From the NCBI RefSeq assembly GCF_027482425.1, contig NZ_JAIXWA010000034.1, positions 1 through 64,000 on the forward strand: 64,000 nucleotides of DNA, given 5' to 3'. The notes under the pieces were generated by a model. The model was not told the origin of the DNA. It was given only the letters and a program-made list of their open reading frames with translations, and made no database searches. Below, one piece after another: positions 1-9,660 of the stretch; position 1 is the first letter of the stretch; each line of letters begins with the position of its first letter. The stretch is from Flavobacterium sp. Lineage in GTDB: Bacteria; Bacteroidota; Bacteroidia; Flavobacteriales; Flavobacteriaceae. Both the position numbers and the translations under genes were made by a program.

Positions 1-210
1 AAAACACATTATTTTCATATAACTTATTTTGTGATTCCATGAACCAATAAGTTTTTGTGCATTATTTAAATGGTTTAGCGCCTCATTATAGTTTGATTCA
101 CTAAAATATTTTTCTGCATCTTCAAATTCAATTCGTGCTTTAATTTCATTGCTTTGAGAGAAAAGTAATTGGGTTGATAATATGGTCAGTAGGTAAAGAA
201 TATTTTTCAT
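1..210 (-). CDS. Hypothetical secreted protein, TPR-like fragment, truncated by the window edge
   Basis: Reverse strand reads MKNILYLLTILSTQLLFSQSNEIKARIEFEDAEKYFSESNYNEALNHLNNAQKLIGSWNHKISYMKIMCF with no stop before the window start; signal peptide and TPR-like helix. Not in the ORF track. Confidence 0.75.
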   Translation of the reverse strand, partial: MKNILYLLTILSTQLLFSQSNEIKARIEFEDAEKYFSESNYNEALNHLNNAQKLIGSWNHKISYMKIMCF

Positions 211-220
211 AGTATGCTTT

Positions 221-1849
221 TTAATCATTCCAAAAATCAGTCTTATGTTTTTTCGCTGTATTTTGTTTTTGTTTTTCTTTATTTTTAGTCTCCCAAAAAT
301 CTGTATCAGCATTCGATTTACTAGAATTACTCGATCTTTTTTTGCCTAAAAAAGTGAATAGTTGAATATTAATATTTGATTTGGTTGCAAAATCAATAAA
401 TGCTTTTTGCATTTCAATAGCCTTTGTTTCGTCTGTGTAATAACCAACTATATTCATTTTTTGATTGCATTTAGCACAGTTTTTCTTGATTTCTTGTGAT
501 ACTGCATTTTTATAGGGCCAAGTATCATCATTTAATTTGTTAATAGGAAATACGTTTGATACAAATGAAGTTGCTTTTTCATTTTGAATACCATTAGAAT
601 CTAAAGCATAGGCAAAACAATAAACCGTATTGGTATTTAATTTATGTGATGACAAAGGCAACCCCCCCTCAGGAAAACTTTTAAGCAAGTGCATTCGCAT
701 TTTAAGAGTTGCTTCCCATTTTTTTTCCTTAATTTCTTTCTCAATACGTTCTCTTTCAGCTTTTAATTTTTCCTTAGCCTCCCTAGCTTCTCTCTCTGCT
801 TTTGCATCTGCAATTAATGAATTAACTCCAACCGCTAGATCTTTTAATGCTTTTCCACTTTCATCTGCATCTCTGAAATAGTAGTCAGCGTTAGATTGAA
901 AAGCGGCTTTACTGTTATCACTGACAATTAAAGATTGATTACTAATTGCATTATATTGAATTTGAAATGCTTGATTAAGCTCTTCTAACGATTCATAACT
1001 CCCATTTAGTTTAGATAAATTTTGTAATTCTTCTTTTGAATTTGTATATGCCTGAGCAGTATAGTAACTGGTTAGCATTAAATTTCCGTCACGTTCAATT
1101 TTTTTATTTCGCTCTTCAGTCGCGTTAAAAAAATCTTCGTCTTGTTTTTTTAGGTTATTAATTACTTGTTGCTTTTTGTCATTGAATGCATCTTGTGAAT
1201 TTATACTATTCGATTTTGAGTTTTCAATTGTGACTGTTTTTGAATTAGAACTTGATTTATTACTGTTTGAGTTTTGAGATTGATTGGTATTTGAATTATT
1301 ATTAGGTTTAGTTGTGCTAGTACCATTTAATTCCTTAATTTTCTTTTCAATATTTAATTTTTCAAACGCATTAATCTTAACACTCACACTAGATAGCTTT
1401 ATATTACATTCTTTATTTGCGTCTTGCCGAACAATAACTTTTTGAATAGCACCTATATTCCGGAAGGGTAAGACTTTTGTGCCAGAATTATTACATTGAT
1501 AACTTACCACTACAATTACCTCTTCAAATTTTTGGGGATTACAAACATTTCCTAACTCAGCATATGAGTAATAACGCGATTTTCCATTATATTCAAAAAA
1601 ATACCCTTTAGAATCGGGTGACACACTCACAAGTTTAATTTCCCATCCACCCGAATTTAAGGCGCTATTGCGTTCAATTTTTGTGACGCTTACAGTTACG
1701 TTGTATGAACTTCCAGCACCCATTGCTTTCCCGTCATGGTAGCCACTTAAATTTTGACTAAATGCTACAAGATTAAAGAAATTGAGTAAAAAAAGAATTA
1801 TAATAAATTTTGTTTTTAATTTAGTACGTTTCAATATATATGTCAGCAT
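221..1849 (-). CDS. Hypothetical secreted protein with Asn/Ser-rich linker and coiled coil
   Basis: 542-aa ORF, N-terminal signal/TM, low-complexity NNNSNTNQSQNSNSNKSSSNSK, long charged helix, Cys pair CAKC, C-terminal TDFW...TDFWND. Confidence 0.8.
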   Translation of the reverse strand: MLTYILKRTKLKTKFIIILFLLNFFNLVAFSQNLSGYHDGKAMGAGSSYNVTVSVTKIERNSALNSGGWEIKLVSVSPDSKGYFFEYNGKSRYYSYAELGNVCNPQKFEEVIVVVSYQCNNSGTKVLPFRNIGAIQKVIVRQDANKECNIKLSSVSVKINAFEKLNIEKKIKELNGTSTTKPNNNSNTNQSQNSNSNKSSSNSKTVTIENSKSNSINSQDAFNDKKQQVINNLKKQDEDFFNATEERNKKIERDGNLMLTSYYTAQAYTNSKEELQNLSKLNGSYESLEELNQAFQIQYNAISNQSLIVSDNSKAAFQSNADYYFRDADESGKALKDLAVGVNSLIADAKAEREAREAKEKLKAERERIEKEIKEKKWEATLKMRMHLLKSFPEGGLPLSSHKLNTNTVYCFAYALDSNGIQNEKATSFVSNVFPINKLNDDTWPYKNAVSQEIKKNCAKCNQKMNIVGYYTDETKAIEMQKAFIDFATKSNINIQLFTFLGKKRSSNSSKSNADTDFWETKNKEKQKQNTAKKHKTDFWND

Positions 1850-2255
1850 TTTCTTTGTATTTAATAAGAATATTCATTCAAGATTTAAATCAAAAATAAT
1901 TAAAATTACTTATTGATACATGTATTATAACAAAATTAATATCCACAATATAAACAACTTAGAGTTAATAATATGTTCAGTTATATAGAGGCCGTTTAAT
2001 AAGCTTAGTATTGAAATAAATGAAATGTTTGATTTCTTGGAATTTTAATACAATGAATTAAATGTATTTGCAATTGTCAATAGTGGGTTTGTTATTAAAT
2101 TATTTTGGTAATTAATGTTAAAGTTTTCAGAAATATTTTTTTTCTATATCATCTAAAAAGGGCTTTGTTTTTTATTCTTCCTAATTTTATTACACACAAT
2201 CCATCGTGGGCTTGCTGATTTTTTGTGTAGTTTTGTACATACAAATGGCAACGCC

Positions 2256-2978
2256 TTGAAAAAGTTTTGGACGTATTTATCTTGGGGGATTTATGGATTC
2301 CTATTGCCCTTTTCGCTGCAAGCGCAAGAGGAGCAACCGCTTGAACCTGAAATTAAAGTGGTGGATTCATTGTATCGCGAGGATCAGTTCTATTTTACCT
2401 TTACCTACAATAGTGCTGGAAATTTGGACGGCCTGTCTCAAAAAAAATTCTCTCCTGGGATTGGAATTGGATTTTTACGGGATATGCCGATTAATAAAGC
2501 GCGAACGTATGCAGTTGCGTTGGGATTAGGGTATAGCTTGGCAGTGTATAATCACAATTTGTACCAGTATCCAAATCTTACACCCAACAGCTCTGCCTAT
2601 ACGTATGAACTTATTTCTGGCGATACTTTTTTTCAACGCAATCGCCTTACACAGCATTTTATTGAAGTCCCTTTGGAATTTCGTTGGCGTGCTTCTACCT
2701 TGAGTAGTCACAAATTTTGGCGCATTTACACGGGCTTTAAAGTGAGTTATCTTTTAGCCGATACGTACCGTTTTCAAAACGATGTGCAATCGGTAACGTT
2801 TCGCAATAATCCCGATTTAAACAAACTTTTGTACGGCTGTTACGTAACTGCAGGCTGGAATACATGGAATCTATACCTTTATTATGGCCTAAATGCCTTG
2901 TATAAAAATGCAGAAGTTAATGGTGCGCCTATGAATTTGCGGAATTTGAATATCGGACTTCAATTTTATATCTTATAA
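2256..2978 (+). CDS. Outer-membrane beta-barrel protein (PorT-like family)
   Basis: Likely TTG start gives MKKFWTYLSWGIYGFLLPFSLQAQ signal peptide; alternating beta-strand barrel and C-terminal aromatic strand. The track start at 2223 is also TTG. Confidence 0.7.
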   Translation: MKKFWTYLSWGIYGFLLPFSLQAQEEQPLEPEIKVVDSLYREDQFYFTFTYNSAGNLDGLSQKKFSPGIGIGFLRDMPINKARTYAVALGLGYSLAVYNHNLYQYPNLTPNSSAYTYELISGDTFFQRNRLTQHFIEVPLEFRWRASTLSSHKFWRIYTGFKVSYLLADTYRFQNDVQSVTFRNNPDLNKLLYGCYVTAGWNTWNLYLYYGLNALYKNAEVNGAPMNLRNLNIGLQFYIL

Positions 2979-3578
2979 CCACGCATACCAAAGCGCCACT
3001 TGCGGGACAATACCACAGGCATACCCGATCATCAGCTCCAAAGTGGTATGCGCTTTCATATACAAACGTGAGGAAGCAATTAGTCCCGTGAGTAAAAATA
3101 GACTCGCTATCGGATACATGAGATTGATTTGAAAATGGACACTGAGTCCGATCACAAAAAAAGTCAGTGCACTAATCGCGACCATGTGAATACTTGCCTT
3201 GAATCGGATGTACAATAAAAGAAAGACAATAAACGTACTAACAAAACCGCCCAGAAAGAAAAAGTAAAGTTCGGGGAAGCGCTCTATCGTAATGCTTTTG
3301 TGAATTAAAATAAAGGTGAGTACCATTTGCATTACCAAAGGGATTTTTCGTTGCTGAACCTCCGACATCATGATGGAATCTACTTTCCCAAAGGTGCGCA
3401 ATAGATAAAAGAACGATAGCGGCAATAAAAAGGTAATAATAACCACCTGAAACAACAATAGAAAGTACTGCTCTTGGGAATAAAATCGTTCGCTAAAGGC
3501 AATGTAAACTAGGCTTCCCAAAAGCGGAATGAAAATGGGGTGGAAGAGATAGGAAAAAAAAGGGAGCGTTTTTTTCAC
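2973..3578 (-). CDS. Conserved integral membrane protein
   Basis: 201 aa with multiple TM helices; directly downstream of rpoN on the same strand. Confidence 0.75.
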   Translation of the reverse strand: MKKTLPFFSYLFHPIFIPLLGSLVYIAFSERFYSQEQYFLLLFQVVIITFLLPLSFFYLLRTFGKVDSIMMSEVQQRKIPLVMQMVLTFILIHKSITIERFPELYFFFLGGFVSTFIVFLLLYIRFKASIHMVAISALTFFVIGLSVHFQINLMYPIASLFLLTGLIASSRLYMKAHTTLELMIGYACGIVPQVALWYAWL

Positions 3579-3604
3579 AAGTCGGTTGTCATTAGTTAGT
3601 TACC

Positions 3605-5071
3605 CTAAATTTTCTTTCGCATACGTGCCACAGGAATGTCCAATTGTTCCCGGTATTTGGCAATGGTGCGACGGGCAATTGGATACCCTTTTTCTTTTAA
3701 AATTTCAGCCAATTGATCATCAGGTAAGGGCTTACTTTTGTCCTCTTCTTCAATAACTGTTTTCAGAATTTTTTTGATTTCCAAAGTAGAAACATCTTCT
3801 CCTTGGTCGTTTTTCATGGCCTCTGAAAAGAATTCTTTGATCAATTTGGTTCCATAAGGCGTTTCCACATATTTGCTATTGGCTACACGCGAAACCGTAG
3901 AAATATCCAAGCCCACCATATCGGCAATGTCTTTTAAAATCATGGGTTTGATTTTCAATTCATCGCCTTCCAAAAAGTAATCGTATTGAAAATGCATGAT
4001 GGCATTCATCGTGACAAACAAGGTTTCTTGCCGCTGTTTAATGGCATCGATAAACCATTTGGCCGAATCCAATTTTTGTTTGATAAACTGCACAGCGTCT
4101 TTTTGTGCCGCTGATTTATCCCGAGAATCCTTATACGTTTGCAACATTTCTTGATAGTCGCGGGAAACATGAAGCGTAGGTGCATTTCTACCGTTTAAAG
4201 TCAATTCGAGTTCGCCATCGACCACGCGAATCATAAAGTCGGGCACAATATTTTCAGTAACTCGGCTGCCTGAAAAGCTCCCTCCAGGTTTAGGATTTAA
4301 TTTCTCGATTTCGGAAATAGCTTTTTTTAATTGCTCCTGACTGATGCTGTATTTTATGAGTAACTTTTCGTAATGTTTTTTGGTGAAAGCGTCAAACTGC
4401 TCGTCGATGATACGCGTGGCCAAAGCAATGGACTCTGTAGGGGTTTTGTGTTTCAACTGCAATAACAAACATTCTTGTAAATCACGCGCTCCCACTCCTG
4501 AAGGTTCCAACTCGTGAATGATGGATTTAAGGATCCGCTCTACTGTTTTTTCATCAGTGTAAATACCTTGCGTAAAGGCCATATCGTCGACCATGTCTTG
4601 GATACTTCGGCGAAGGTACCCATCGTCGTCTATCGACCCTACAACAAACTCGGCCACCTCCATTTCGGTATTATTCAAAATGAAGGTTTGCAATTGATTG
4701 AGTAAATCTTGGTGAAAACTAACCGCAGCAGCCAAGGGAGATTCGCGATCGTCATCGTCGTCACTGTAGTTGTTGGCCGTCAATTTATAATCGGGAATTT
4801 CATCGTCGCTGAGGTATTCATCAATATTGATATCGTCGGCTTCAATGGATTCATTTCCGTCGTATTCGTCGTATTCGTCTTGCGGATCAAACTCCTCTTT
4901 TTCATACAATTCCTCCTGCTCCGTGCTCCCTTCTAAAGCCGGATTTTCAACTAACTCTTCTTTCAAACGTTGTTCAAAAGCTTGGGTCGGCAACTGAATC
5001 AATTTCATCAACTGAATCTGCTGTGGAGAGAGTTTTTGAGAGAGTTTAAATTGTAGGTTTTGTTTTAACAT
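3605..5071 (-). CDS. rpoN: RNA polymerase sigma-54 factor
   Basis: N-terminal LSQKLSPQQIQLMKLIQLPTQAFEQRLKEELVENPAL and C-terminal RRTIAKYREQLDIPVARMRKKI (RpoN box). Confidence 0.97.
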   Translation of the reverse strand: MLKQNLQFKLSQKLSPQQIQLMKLIQLPTQAFEQRLKEELVENPALEGSTEQEELYEKEEFDPQDEYDEYDGNESIEADDINIDEYLSDDEIPDYKLTANNYSDDDDDRESPLAAAVSFHQDLLNQLQTFILNNTEMEVAEFVVGSIDDDGYLRRSIQDMVDDMAFTQGIYTDEKTVERILKSIIHELEPSGVGARDLQECLLLQLKHKTPTESIALATRIIDEQFDAFTKKHYEKLLIKYSISQEQLKKAISEIEKLNPKPGGSFSGSRVTENIVPDFMIRVVDGELELTLNGRNAPTLHVSRDYQEMLQTYKDSRDKSAAQKDAVQFIKQKLDSAKWFIDAIKQRQETLFVTMNAIMHFQYDYFLEGDELKIKPMILKDIADMVGLDISTVSRVANSKYVETPYGTKLIKEFFSEAMKNDQGEDVSTLEIKKILKTVIEEEDKSKPLPDDQLAEILKEKGYPIARRTIAKYREQLDIPVARMRKKI

Positions 5072-5085
5072 CTAATTTTATTTTT

Positions 5086-5560
5086 GCCACAAAGTCACGA
5101 AGACCATAAGGTATTTTAATTAACAAATCGCTTAATTCCTTGTTTGATAATCGGCACATTAAAATTAATCAAAAAACCAATTTTTTTATTGGTTAATTTC
5201 AAATGACTAATGATTTGCGTATCCCAAACAGGGTTTGAAATTTCAACTGCTTTAACTTCTATTATAATGGAATCATTCACTAATACATCTAAGCGTAAGC
5301 TTTCCGTAAATTCAATTCCTTTGTAATTGATAGGAACTTTTGTTTGTCTTTTAACATCATAACCACAATTTTTCAACTCAAATTCAAGACATATTTCATA
5401 TACTTTTTCCAATAGTCCTGGGCCTAATTGTTTGTGGATTAGATAGGCGCAGTGAACTACATCTTTTGCGATTTTTTCCAAATCTTCCATGGCTAATATT
5501 CAATTTTAAGGCGTTATACATTTTTCTGAATTTTCATTGGTGTCTTAATGTCTTGGTGGC
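5086..5560. mobile_element. Putative cassette: GxxExxY gene bounded by imperfect inverted repeats
   Basis: GCCACAAAGTCACGAAGACCATAAGG (5086-5111) against the reverse complement of 5535-5560, GCCACCAAGACATTAAGACACCAATG: 18/26 identical by eye. Confidence 0.45.
5116..5490 (-). CDS. GxxExxY family protein
   Basis: 124 aa containing GPGLLEKVYE and the FLINFNVP...IKRFVN ending typical of the GxxExxY family. Confidence 0.92.
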   Translation of the reverse strand: MEDLEKIAKDVVHCAYLIHKQLGPGLLEKVYEICLEFELKNCGYDVKRQTKVPINYKGIEFTESLRLDVLVNDSIIIEVKAVEISNPVWDTQIISHLKLTNKKIGFLINFNVPIIKQGIKRFVN

Positions 5561-5582
5561 CAATAAATTTCTGGGTTACGAC

Positions 5583-7016
5583 TTAGAACTCGGCATTTTG
5601 TGGTGTACGTGGAAAAGGAATTACGTCACGAATGTTGGTCATCCCCGTAACGAATAATACCAATCGTTCAAATCCTAAGCCAAAGCCCGAGTGGATTGCG
5701 GTTCCGAAACGTCGGGTGTCCAAATACCACCACAATTCTTCTTCGGGAATACCTAACGCGTTCATTTTTTCGACCAATACATCCAAACGTTCTTCCCGTT
5801 GCGATCCTCCAACGATTTCACCAATACCTGGGAATAATATATCCATAGCACGCACCGTTTGTCCGTCTTCATTCAAACGCATGTAGAAAGCTTTTATTTT
5901 GGCGGGATAATCAAACAAAATTACCGGCGATTTGAAATGTTTTTCTACCAAATAACGCTCGTGTTCACTTTGCAAATCTGCTCCCCATTCTTCAATGATA
6001 TATTGGAACTTCTTGTTTTTGTTGGGTTTTGAATTTTTCAAAATATCAATGGCTTCGGTGTAGGATATTCGAATGAAATTATTTTCCAATACAAAGTTCA
6101 ATTTCTCCAACAAAGCCATTTCACTGCGTTCGACTTGGGGTTTGTTTTTCTCCTCCTCGATCAAACGTTGCTCCAAGAATTTCAGGTCATCCGCACAGTT
6201 TTCCATCGTATATTTAATCACATAACGAATGAAATCCTCGGCCAAATCCATGTTGTCGTTCAAGTCATTAAAAGCGACTTCGGGTTCGATCATCCAAAAT
6301 TCTGCCAAGTGACGAGAGGTATTTGAATTCTCCGCACGGAATGTGGGTCCAAAAGTATACACCTGACCCAAGGCCATCGCATAAGTTTCGGCCTCCAATT
6401 GACCCGAAACGGTTAAATTGGTTTCACGACCAAAGAAATCTTCTTTGAAGTTCACTTTACCATCCTCAGTTCGCGGTGTGCCGTCAAAAGGTAAGGCAGA
6501 AACACGGAACATTTCACCGGCACCTTCGGCATCACTTCCCGTGATAATGGGCGCGTTGAAGTAGAAAAATCCTTTTTCATTGAAATATTTATGAACGGCA
6601 TACGCCAACACTGAACGTACACGCATTACAGCACTAAAGGTGTTGGTGCGCACGCGTAAGTGGGCATTCTCACGTAAAAACTCAAGGGAATGTTTTTTGG
6701 GTTGAATCGGATATTTCTCCGCATCCGAATCGCCTAAAATTTCTAATTTAGTGACTTGGATTTCGTATTTCTGACCCGAACCTTGGCTCTCCACCAATAT
6801 TCCTTGTATATCCAAAGCGGCGGAGGTAGTAATGCGTTTTAAAACAGCTTCAGGGGTGTTTTCAAAATCAACCACACATTGAATATTATGTATCGTCGAA
6901 CCGTCGTTCAAGGCGATAAATTGCTTGTTGCGAAAGGTTCTAACCCAACCACGAGTGGCTACTTCCATGCCGCCTTTTTCACTTTCTAATAAGGCCTTAA
7001 TCTTTGAATATTTCAT
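5583..7016 (-). CDS. asnS: Asparaginyl-tRNA synthetase
   Basis: Class II aaRS motifs, e.g. [29 protein letters not shown] and [34 protein letters not shown]. Confidence 0.97.
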   Translation of the reverse strand: MKYSKIKALLESEKGGMEVATRGWVRTFRNKQFIALNDGSTIHNIQCVVDFENTPEAVLKRITTSAALDIQGILVESQGSGQKYEIQVTKLEILGDSDAEKYPIQPKKHSLEFLRENAHLRVRTNTFSAVMRVRSVLAYAVHKYFNEKGFFYFNAPIITGSDAEGAGEMFRVSALPFDGTPRTEDGKVNFKEDFFGRETNLTVSGQLEAETYAMALGQVYTFGPTFRAENSNTSRHLAEFWMIEPEVAFNDLNDNMDLAEDFIRYVIKYTMENCADDLKFLEQRLIEEEKNKPQVERSEMALLEKLNFVLENNFIRISYTEAIDILKNSKPNKNKKFQYIIEEWGADLQSEHERYLVEKHFKSPVILFDYPAKIKAFYMRLNEDGQTVRAMDILFPGIGEIVGGSQREERLDVLVEKMNALGIPEEELWWYLDTRRFGTAIHSGFGLGFERLVLFVTGMTNIRDVIPFPRTPQNAEF

Positions 7017-7052
7017 GATGATTTCTTGATTTTCGAGTAAGACAAATATACT

Positions 7053-9473
7053 TTAATTCTTTTTTTCTTCGAGGGCATCCAATTCTTCATCGGAATGTTC
7101 CAAAATGTCAATGGTGGGTTCGATAAACTCTTGCTCGTTGGCCAAGGTTTTGTTTAGCGATAACACCAAGGAGGGCAGCAGCACCAAATTGGATAACATC
7201 CCAAAACAAAGGGTAATAGCGACTAATCCACCCAAGGCTACAGTGCCTCCAAAACCTGAGAGCATGAAGACTGAAAACCCGAAAAACAGGACAATCGAAG
7301 TATAAAACATGCTGATTCCGGCATCATCAAAAGTCGCAAACACCGATTTTTTAATCTTCCAATCGTTGCGCGATAATTCCAAACGGTATTGCGCCAAAAA
7401 GCGTAAGGTGTCATCGACCGACATCCCAAAGGCTATTCCAAATACCAATAATGTAGATGGTTTCAAAGGAATGCCCAAAAAGCCCATCAACCCAGCTGTC
7501 ATTAACAAAGGAAGAAGATTAGGGATAATGGCCACCAACACCATTTTGACCGAACGGAACATGATAGCCACCAATCCTCCGGTAAGGAAAAAGGCAAACA
7601 ACAAGGACGATAGAAGGTTGTCTAACAGGTAGTTGGTCCCCTTTTGAAACACCGAAGCCCGTCCTGTAATCACTACATTGTATCGTTCTTTGGGGAAAAG
7701 TTTGTCGGTTTTTTGACGAATCTGCTGTTCGATTCCCGGCATTTTTTCACCCGTTTCGTCTTTAATAAACGTTGTAATACGCGCAATCGATTTGTCGTCA
7801 CTCAAGTAACTTTTAAAGAGATTTTCATTTTTACCTTTGGCGGTGTTTTTGATGTAGGTCGCTATAAAAGGTTCTTCTTGTGCGGTAGGCAATTGAAAAT
7901 AATCGGGATTTCCATTGTAATAGGCTTGTTTGGCATACTTTGCTACACTGACAATCGAAAGTGGTTTGGACAAATCAGGGATGTCGGTGAGTGTTTTTTC
8001 CAATTCCTCAAGGCGACGGAGATTGGTCGAACGCAACGCACCATTTTTCCGTTTGGTGTCAATCATAATCTCCAACGGCATCACGCCATCAAATTCTTTT
8101 TCAAAAAAACGTATATCCTCAAAGAAGGCTGTTTTCTTGGGCATGTCTTCGATGATACTTCCCGAAATTTTGATTTCATAAATCCCGATAATGCCAAAAA
8201 TCAAAAGGATGATCGAAACCATGTAAACACTCAGTCGGTTGTACTTGACGGTGTTGACAATCCACACAAAAAAGCCGGTAAGGTATTCGCGTTCCAGGTG
8301 CCCTAAGTGTCTTGGAATAGGGGCAGGGATGTAGCTAAAGAAGATGGGAATCAACAACAAACTCAGCACATACACCGCAATGATGTTGATCGTTGTAAGT
8401 ACACCAAACTCCTGTAAGAGGACATTGTTGGTGGCCATAAACGTGGCAAATCCAACGGCAGTGGTAATATTGGTCATCAAAGTGGCGGTTCCCGTTTTGG
8501 TGATTACCCGTTGCAATGCCTTGGCTTTATTGGCGTGTTTATAATATTCTTGGTGGTATTTATTGATGAAGAAAATGCAATTGGGAATCCCAATCACAAT
8601 CATTAATGTGGGAACCAAGGCTGTGAGCACAGTGATTTCGTAGCCCATCGCGCCCATGATGCCAAACGACCACATTACGCCGATAATCACAATAATCATA
8701 GAGATTAACGTCGCCCGAAACGATCGGAAAAAGAAGAAGAAAATCAATGAAGTAATCAACAAAGCCGCTCCGATGAACAGTCCAATTTCATCCGTAATGG
8801 TTTTGGAATTGTACGAGCGAATATAAGGCATTCCCGACACCCGAAGATCGACGCCTGTAGCTTGTTCAAACTGTTTAATCTTATCCGAAAAACGTCCGAG
8901 AATGTAGTCTTTACGCGCTTTGGTGTTGACCAATTCTTTTTTCATGTACACGACCGATCGCAGTGTGCTTTTATCTTTGCTGTACAATAATCCTTCGTAA
9001 AAAGGCAAACGTTGCGTCAATTCGGCACGCGCTTGTTTCAAATACGCTTCGTCTTGCAGCTGGACTTTATTCACAAAGGGCGCCAACTCAAATTGGGCCA
9101 AGGAATCATTTTTCCGCAGGACTTTAAGGTTCTCCAACGAAAGTACAAGTCCGATTTCGGGGTCTTTCGCCAAATTCCCCATCAAAGTCGTATACGCCTC
9201 AAAAACTTTGGGAGTAAATAATTTATAGTCTTTGGAACCGATGACAATCACATTCCCTTCTTCGCCAAAAACCTTTAGAAATTGGTTGTAATCCAAATTG
9301 ACTTGGTCGGTGGCAGGAATCAGGTTGGCCTCGGTATTGGAAAATCGAATGTGTTTCCATTGCATAGCCAATCCGACCGTCAATAAGACAATCCCAAAAA
9401 TAAATCCCAAACGGTTTCTCAGGATGATGCGAGCAATAATTTCCCAAAATCCAATGCCGAGTAATTTTTTCAT
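7053..9473 (-). CDS. MMPL/RND-family transporter
   Basis: Two sets of TM helices with large extracytoplasmic loops, GIAFGMSVDDTLRF; ATG at 9473 (MKKLLGIGFWEIIARIIL) preferred to the track start. Confidence 0.9.
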   Translation of the reverse strand: MKKLLGIGFWEIIARIILRNRLGFIFGIVLLTVGLAMQWKHIRFSNTEANLIPATDQVNLDYNQFLKVFGEEGNVIVIGSKDYKLFTPKVFEAYTTLMGNLAKDPEIGLVLSLENLKVLRKNDSLAQFELAPFVNKVQLQDEAYLKQARAELTQRLPFYEGLLYSKDKSTLRSVVYMKKELVNTKARKDYILGRFSDKIKQFEQATGVDLRVSGMPYIRSYNSKTITDEIGLFIGAALLITSLIFFFFFRSFRATLISMIIVIIGVMWSFGIMGAMGYEITVLTALVPTLMIVIGIPNCIFFINKYHQEYYKHANKAKALQRVITKTGTATLMTNITTAVGFATFMATNNVLLQEFGVLTTINIIAVYVLSLLLIPIFFSYIPAPIPRHLGHLEREYLTGFFVWIVNTVKYNRLSVYMVSIILLIFGIIGIYEIKISGSIIEDMPKKTAFFEDIRFFEKEFDGVMPLEIMIDTKRKNGALRSTNLRRLEELEKTLTDIPDLSKPLSIVSVAKYAKQAYYNGNPDYFQLPTAQEEPFIATYIKNTAKGKNENLFKSYLSDDKSIARITTFIKDETGEKMPGIEQQIRQKTDKLFPKERYNVVITGRASVFQKGTNYLLDNLLSSLLFAFFLTGGLVAIMFRSVKMVLVAIIPNLLPLLMTAGLMGFLGIPLKPSTLLVFGIAFGMSVDDTLRFLAQYRLELSRNDWKIKKSVFATFDDAGISMFYTSIVLFFGFSVFMLSGFGGTVALGGLVAITLCFGMLSNLVLLPSLVLSLNKTLANEQEFIEPTIDILEHSDEELDALEEKKN

Positions 9474-9622
9474 AGGCGCAAAAAAGGTGTGCAAAGGTAG
9501 TGAAAACCGTTGAAAACAAACGGAGAAGGATGGAATCTTTTCCTTCAAATAAGGGATCACTTTTTTTGTTTTTTGAAATAGAATCTTATTCTTTACTAAT
9601 AACAAACTTCAAGAAATTAACA

Positions 9623-9630
9623 TACTTTTG
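9623..9630 (+). promoter_or_regulatory. Candidate Bacteroidota -7 box (TACTTTTG)
   Basis: Matches TAnnTTTG 31 bp before ATG 9661. Confidence 0.45.
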
Positions 9631-9660
9631 TTCTCCAAGCGACAAAACAAGTTTACCCTT

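Noticed and set aside
2256-2978. T9SS component PorT itself
   Set aside because: Barrel features fit the broader PorT-like family, but the sequence does not match PorT as I remember it, so no gene symbol is given.
4720-4935. Low-complexity GAT/CGT-rich tract in rpoN as a possible repeat expansion
   Set aside because: Encodes an acidic linker after the N-terminal region, usual for Bacteroidota sigma-54.
7644-8306. 220-aa plus-strand ORF opposite the MMPL/RND transporter gene
   Set aside because: Antisense to a well-supported transporter; composition is typical of a shadow ORF (F/R-rich) with no recognisable motif.
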